Shown here piece after piece: positions 44,901 to 49,947 of a stretch of DNA of 49,947 nt. The stretch lies in NCBI GenBank assembly GCA_025769875.1, contig JAGFNK010000394.1, positions 1-49,947 on the forward strand. The letters run 5' to 3'. The stretch comes from Russula earlei (taxonomy: Eukaryota > Basidiomycota > Agaricomycetes > Russulales > Russulaceae). The notes below the pieces were generated by a model. The model saw only the letters and a program-made list of their open reading frames with translations. It was not told where the DNA came from and made no database searches. A program made the translations under genes and the position numbers. The first letter of the stretch is position 1, and every line of letters starts with the position of its first letter.

Positions 44901-45522
44901 CCATCGATGACGGAAATGCCTAATACGCCCAGTCTATGGTCATGTGAACGGAAACCTCAAACCGAGATTTCAAGAGGCGACTTTCACGTTCACTCACATA
45001 CATGGTTACTCCATGGCAGACAGAACTCGCCCCCCTCGCTTTGGGTTGGTGGCGCACCGGCGCTGGCTGCCATGCAATTCAGCCACGTTCAAGGCTCTGG
45101 GCGGTTGCCGTTGGAAGCCCCCCGCTGTCACGGCTGGGTTGGCAGCGCCTTGGCGCCACCATCACGATCATTAGCTCATCATTGTGGAGGTACCCCGTAC
45201 GCGCCACTCCCACCTTATCTTCCCTCCGCTGCCTTTCCGCCGCGCACGATTCGAGCCTTCTCGAAGCGGTCGTCCATCCCCACATGCGTCGACCATTTTT
45301 TTAATTTCCCACTGTTCACGGTCTCAGGCTCCTTGCATCCGGCTCAATTGCCGCATCGGCACGCTCGAGCCACGATATGAAATTTTGTCTAAACTTCTTT
45401 GCGCCTCTACGCCTATCATGGCCAGGGTTTAGGCTCGCCCCACCACCGGTTTCTCGGTTTTCAGGGTGATCAGACAGGACCCAGTCACTCCTTGATCCGG
45501 TGACTCGAATACGGAACAAATC
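41959..45522. other. 3.5-kb intergenic region
   Basis: Between the FYR gene start and the MFS stop. The longest ORF (44,553-45,380, plus strand) is low in complexity, Pro/Ser/His-rich and interrupted by pyrimidine tracts (TTCTTTTCTTCTCTTCTCTC and a T13 near 44,820), with no recognisable domain. The proximal part probably holds the FYR promoter. Short GGACCTGGACC repeats lie near 44,458-44,485. Confidence 0.4.
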
Positions 45523-47785
45523 TCAGGCCGCCCCGGGCCCTGTTCTAACGGCCGTTCCATTTTGTGAGCGCTGTGGACCCATATGGTACAGCACGAAACT
45601 GGGCAAAAAAAAATGACTATCCATCAACGTTCTGCCACCTAACATAATCACGTGGAAATGGTGGTGGCGGTGGCGGTGGTGGTAATGATGGTGGTGGTGG
45701 TGGTGGTGCAAGTAGATGAGGGGGGGCGTTGGATAATGTGATGCACGTACGGGAGTGGCGCCATCGTTATCGTCAGCCCCGCTAATAGTAGCATCGCGCC
45801 GACCGTGCCGAGCGCACGACACATTTGTCCCGCGAACAGCGGAAACGCAGCAGCGAATGACGTGCGCATCGTCGTGTTGCTGGCAAGTGCGCTCGCCGCG
45901 ATTGGCCTATACGCAACAACGATGTACGTGAAGGAGGACGTAAAGATGAAGTAGGTCCCTGTTCCGAACGGGACCGACGCCAGCACCGGCACGATCCAGT
46001 GTACACTGCGGAATGTAGAGAGGGCAAACCACAGCAACGCGAGTGGCACGAGCACACCGCCTACTTGCCCCATCAGGAGTCGGAACTCCGCCCCCGGGTC
46101 TCTGCCGTGTGTCTCTTGGTACCTGCGGTACTTCCTTTGGAATCAGCGGGCTAGCGTCAGTTTTCTTGTCTGGAGAGGGGCGATGGGGGCGATGAACTCG
46201 GAGGTGAATGGGATCGCACCGATTCCAGTATGGCATTGTGCATAGGCCAACGAGCATTCCTGTTGCGATTCCAAGAAATGTCAGGCCTGTACTCTGAAGG
46301 TTGAAGCCGTGCTTTTCCTCAAATACGATGGGAAATGCTTGGAAGGTCAAGTAGAGGATGCCAAGAATTAATGAATCCCTGTTAGCACGTCAGCAGCGCG
46401 CTGAGATATCCCATCGATTCTGTGTACCACAAGTTTAACAGAAGTGCCATGTGATCGGAGAGCAGAAAGTCTGCGGTACGGGTAAGCGAAGGAGTATCGC
46501 GGGCCGACCACGGTATTCGTACAGAATGGTTTGTAGCAGTTGGCAAGCAATGTTCTCATCAGGCTGGCATGTTCTTTTTCCATTGAGGCATACCAATTTG
46601 GATCGCCGGTGGTCTCACGGAGGCTACATTCGGGCTGTTGAATAGCAGGGGGGGGGGGGGGAAGACACTGTCACAAAGGCCTCACCGCTTTGCTTTCATC
46701 TTGAGGATCACAGGGATGTAGGTCTCCGGCACGACCTTTACTGGAGTTAAGCACGAGGAGTGAGCATTAGAAGGACAGTGCGTACAATGATCAGTGCGAC
46801 TGCCTGAACAAATGACCAGATTATAAGAATGTAAAACGTCCATCTCCAACGCAGATGTTGGTTGATGAAACTGGCGGCATATGACTTTGAGCGCTCTCCC
46901 ACAAGAAGAGATTCCGTATGCGCGTACCCGCTGAGAATCGGCCCTAGCTCAGGACCCAGAAACGGGCATATAGTGTAGACGGCCATCGGCCTACCCCATG
47001 ATCATGAGACACACCAAGGAGACCACAGTGATATCGGAACGCACGTGGCAACTTGCGCGTTGGAGAACATATCACTGACGCTGCCCCCGGCCACGCTAAG
47101 AAACGCGGCACCGCAGTACCCAGAGATAAACCGAAAGATGAGATACACGGCTGTTCGACACCCATCGCGTGGTGATTGAGACCAGAGATCTAGTAACACG
47201 CACATGGGGAGAATGGGGAGCCGCGCGACACGTACAGATATTAGGTGCGAACGCGACGGGAAACATGCACGCGAAGAACAGGGAAAACGAGAGGCGATAG
47301 ACCGCGTTGCGCCCGTAGGTCTCGGACATTGGGCCGGCGACGAGGGGACCGAGGCCCAGACCCAGCACGAAGAGGCTGACGCCGAGGATGGCCACTTCCT
47401 TACTCACGTGGAACTGTCGGGCCACAGGCATCTCGACAAATGCAGCCTGGCGTAAGGGCCAGCGGGAAACGTCGCGTGCGTGGCGAAGAGCGCGCATCAG
47501 CCGGGGGGGAAGCCTCGTCGAGCAGGCGTCCCAGGCCCTAGGAACAGAAACGCGACGCACCATCGACGAGGCGCAGGTGACGCAGATGGACGCGCTAGAG
47601 ATGCACATCACAGCGAGCCATCGGCGCACAAGGGGCAGTTCCTGTGGGTTCTCTTTCGGCTCGAGGGAAACCTCGTAGGGTTCCGCCTCGGAAGGGGTGG
47701 CAGACGGTGGTGGGGGGTCGTGGTGTTTGTCTCGTGAGTGATGGTGCCAAAAGTCGAAGGTCGGGTGAGGGTGCCAGAAAAACAT
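45523..47785 (-). CDS. MFS transporter, DHA1 drug/polyamine-like family
   Basis: Ten exons with consistent frames give about 510 residues. A soluble N-terminus of about 55 residues (His/Pro-rich) precedes the membrane part. Motifs typical of fungal DHA1 transporters occur in order: GPMSETYGRNAVYR (loop 2-3 motif A), FRFISGYCGAAFLSVAGG and VSDMF, FLGPELGPILSGY (motif C of antiporters), VVPETYIPVIL, the central cytoplasmic KAKR-LRETTGDPNWYASMEKE region, GILYLTFQAFPIVF, FRLLMGQVGGVLVPLALLWF and LGTVGAMLLLAG, ending APLP-FVLYHMGPQ. It should sit in the plasma or vacuolar membrane and export drugs, polyamines or metabolites by proton antiport. The start at 47,785 is the first ATG of the exon. The gene is complete and lies outside the palindrome. 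Confidence 0.85.
45658..45713 (-). repeat. Trinucleotide repeat in the last MFS intron
   Basis: A GGTGGT/GGTGGC-type tract of about 55 bp lies between the GTACGT donor and the CCCAG acceptor of the last intron. A short in-frame read-through would produce a polyhistidine run. Confidence 0.7.
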
Positions 47786-48270
47786 CGCGACAAGTAGGGA
47801 CGGGCGTTATGAGGCGGCACGTAGCCTGACTTTGCGCGAGCGAATTTATGTCGGCATTGTGAGTTAAGTTGAGCCATAGGCGCGCCCCGGACATCCTCAA
47901 GGCGGAACAGAACGGAGCAAAGAGCCGGCCCTCGCTCCATTGAACACTACTTCTCCCTTCACTTGTCTCATCTCTGTTATTGCCATTCATAACGCCGATG
48001 ATGCCTGTCTACTGCAGATGGAAATCGGGAACACTGGCGCATTGAGAGATGAACGCGTAGAGGGAACATGCCAAGGTAAAACTACAGCTTAGGAACATGT
48101 ATGTGGGGAGAACAGTCCAAATATGATGCTCAACCAGGTGGTGGCTACGTTGTGCGTACAGTGAGGTTTCAGGACTGTAATTAGAGCCCGAGGCAGAAAG
48201 GGAATAGGGACATCAAAGGCATATGTATGATTGTGTGAGGATTGTACTGCATGCATCATCGATGTCCCGC
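47786..48270. other. Upstream region of the MFS gene
   Basis: Normal CpG content, no gene seen. It probably contains the MFS promoter. The composition changes near 48,250-48,280, where CpG sites almost disappear. Confidence 0.4.
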
Positions 48271-49947
48271 TCGATCAGGCTTCTTGACCATCATCTGCAT
48301 GCCAACTGAAAACCCCCCTCCCTGCTTTCTTTCCCCACCCAGGGCAACAACTCACCAACCTTTTACCACCTAACAATGACTCCTTTCGGGCAATCCTAGG
48401 GCTTGCTCTACCCCAAACACATGCACCCCCTCAAGCTTGCCCAGCCAGATGATGCTTGGAGGGCCAGTGCCCTTACATGTCTTTTCCTGAATGACCCTCC
48501 TGTCATGTCCCTGCTCCCTGGGATGAACCCTGCCAATGCCACTCAGACAAAAGAGCCCTCCAGATCTGACTCATGAGCCTGGAGACCACTCTTACCAACC
48601 TTGCCAAGGCCACAACTGACATGAGATCAAAGCCCTCCTGAAACCTCAGATGAGTGCCAAGTGTCAGCCATGGGCTGTCCCCTCCACTACCCCCAACTGC
48701 ACCACCTATGCTGCCAAGGCAGCTTCCCCCCTGCATACCCTAGTGCAGTGGTGGTGATGGCATACTACACATGGCCAGCTAACTGTTTGCCAATGCTGAT
48801 AGACATCTGCACCATCATCAATGCCACCCTCACCATCACACACTCTCCCCCCTGGGTTAGAGACCCATTTACCTACCATGCTGGTGTGGCTTCCTCCATG
48901 TCAGTGGCCTTCAAGGACCCTGATGGGACTAGCACAGCATCTCCTTCACCAGTGGACAATGTACATGCTTGGGCATATAGTCACCATAAAGTGCTGGAAG
49001 CAAACCCTGCCAAAGAAACAGCTGAGAAAAACCCTTCCCTCACCTAAACTCAACCTATAGCAACTGGAAGCAGTGCCACATTATCATTATCCCTAACCCA
49101 CCCAGACAAGCACAACACACCTCCTTCTGCCATGATGGGCACCAGCTCATCCTCCTCCATCTTCACTTCCCCTACCCTCAGAGGTGTCTGAGAGGGCTCC
49201 AAGAAAGAAATACCCTCAACTTCAAAGTCCTGGCCTGGATCAGTGGCCCAGCTCCATGACTCACTCCTCTCCACACCAGAATCATCCTATTAAGTGCTGC
49301 AAGGCACCATCCCAACCCCCACCTGTGAGTCTCTTATCCTAACACCCTAATGGCTTTGATGGAACAGGACTAAGAGATGTTGGACTAAACATTGACAATG
49401 GAGGCTGCTGAGTATCTAGATGTTGACAGGCACAGTGTGGATGCTGTCCAAGTAACCCCACTGGCCCCTGACACCAATGATATTGCAACCACCCTTGAAG
49501 CCATTAGTGAGCTCTAGAATCAGTGACTTTGGAGCACCCTGAGTTGCTTACAATGACACTACAACAAAACTTGGATGCAGCTGCCATCAACTTGCAGGTT
49601 AAAACTAACCATACTGGATACCATCGTAAACACCAGGTTAGGTAATGAAGCAAGTGTTGACATCTTTACACAGTAAACATTCTCATTCACAGAGGTCAAT
49701 GATCTGATCTTCTCTGACCTCATTTGAACCTTGGGCTGCTCCTAAGTGAATAGCCTTCCAAATTGTGTTCTATCAACCATCTGACTTTTTTTTTTTTTAA
49801 AAAAAGCTCTTATGGTTCTTCACTGCATTATAAACCATGGGAGGCAGATGCAGTGGTTTTTCAGTCTTGCAGTGTTGGCCTGCAGTCTCTTGGTCTTGTA
49901 GTCTCTCAATCTCACAGTCTTCTTGATCTCACAGTCTCTCAGTTTCA
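48271..49947. mobile_element. CpG-depleted repeat or transposon relic
   Basis: Nearly free of CpG, rich in TG and CA, with only short broken frames (the longest, 48,661-49,047 plus strand, reads VVVMAYYTWPANCLPMLIDI without a recognisable domain). The composition is the same as the spacer transposons at 14.6-24.2 kb, hence a methylated and decayed mobile sequence is likely. No terminal repeats were found; it runs past the window end. Confidence 0.45.
49848..49947 (+). repeat. Degenerate CAGTCTC-type minisatellite
   Basis: Repeated words such as TGCAGTCTCTTGGTCTTGTA, AGTCTCTCAATCTCAC and AGTCTTCTTGATCTCAC follow at about 16-17 bp spacing to the window end. A T15-A8 stretch lies just before, at about 49,785-49,808. 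Confidence 0.6.

Noticed and set aside
44553..45380. A 275-codon plus-strand open frame in the FYR-MFS intergenic region.
   Set aside because: Composition is low in complexity and runs through pyrimidine tracts; neighbouring frames are equally open and no family features are visible.
49848..49947. Regularly spaced repeats considered as a CRISPR-like array.
   Set aside because: Units are degenerate, about 16-17 bp without unique spacers, and the genome is eukaryotic.

Overview
This looks like nuclear DNA of a filamentous basidiomycete, most likely an Agaricomycete. Genes are cut by many introns of about 45-120 bp with GTRNGT-like donors, there are TATA-type promoters close to start codons, and a Crinkler (CRN)-type effector gene carries a kinase tail. 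Host segments sit next to strongly CpG-depleted transposon relics, as in methylating fungi. The species cannot be named from the sequence.

The dominant structure is a giant inverted repeat. The left arm (1 to about 14,209) is repeated in reverse orientation at about 26,079 to 40,188, so x pairs with about 40,190 to 40,290 minus x. Each arm holds, from inside to outside: a CRN-kinase gene, three tandem short-chain dehydrogenase/reductase (SDR) genes (C, B, A, with B and A lying in about 3.1-kb tandem units), 3-4 kb of unexplained sequence, and the last exon of a FYR-domain (TBRG1-like) gene. The left arm runs off the window edge inside the FYR gene, so the arms are at least 14.2 kb long. The two copies are not equal. 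The left SDR A and the right CRN kinase each carry a single-base frameshift while their mirror copies are open. The left CRN has a transposon about 86 bp upstream of its ATG.

The spacer of about 11.9 kb (14.2-26.1 kb) is mostly mobile DNA: a 3.0-kb element with about 400-bp terminal inverted repeats (TIRs) holding a decayed alpha/beta hydrolase fragment; a 2.7-kb element with 410-bp TIRs around a CpG-rich low-complexity reading frame; and a MULE-type DNA transposon with a broken FAR1/MULE/SWIM transposase, itself interrupted by a probable solo LTR. The near-identity of the arms ends inside the first CRN exon. The two CRN header domains (ubiquitin-like) are clearly diverged paralogues while everything downstream is nearly identical.

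Right of the palindrome the sequence is single-copy within the window: the 5' part of the FYR-domain gene (minus strand, to 41,958), 3.5 kb without a convincing gene, a complete ten-exon MFS drug/polyamine-type transporter (45,523-47,785, minus strand), and a CpG-poor transposon-like tail to the window end. All exon structures were built by eye from splice signals and reading-frame continuity. An inverted join of two haplotypes during assembly of a dikaryon is a serious alternative explanation for the palindrome.
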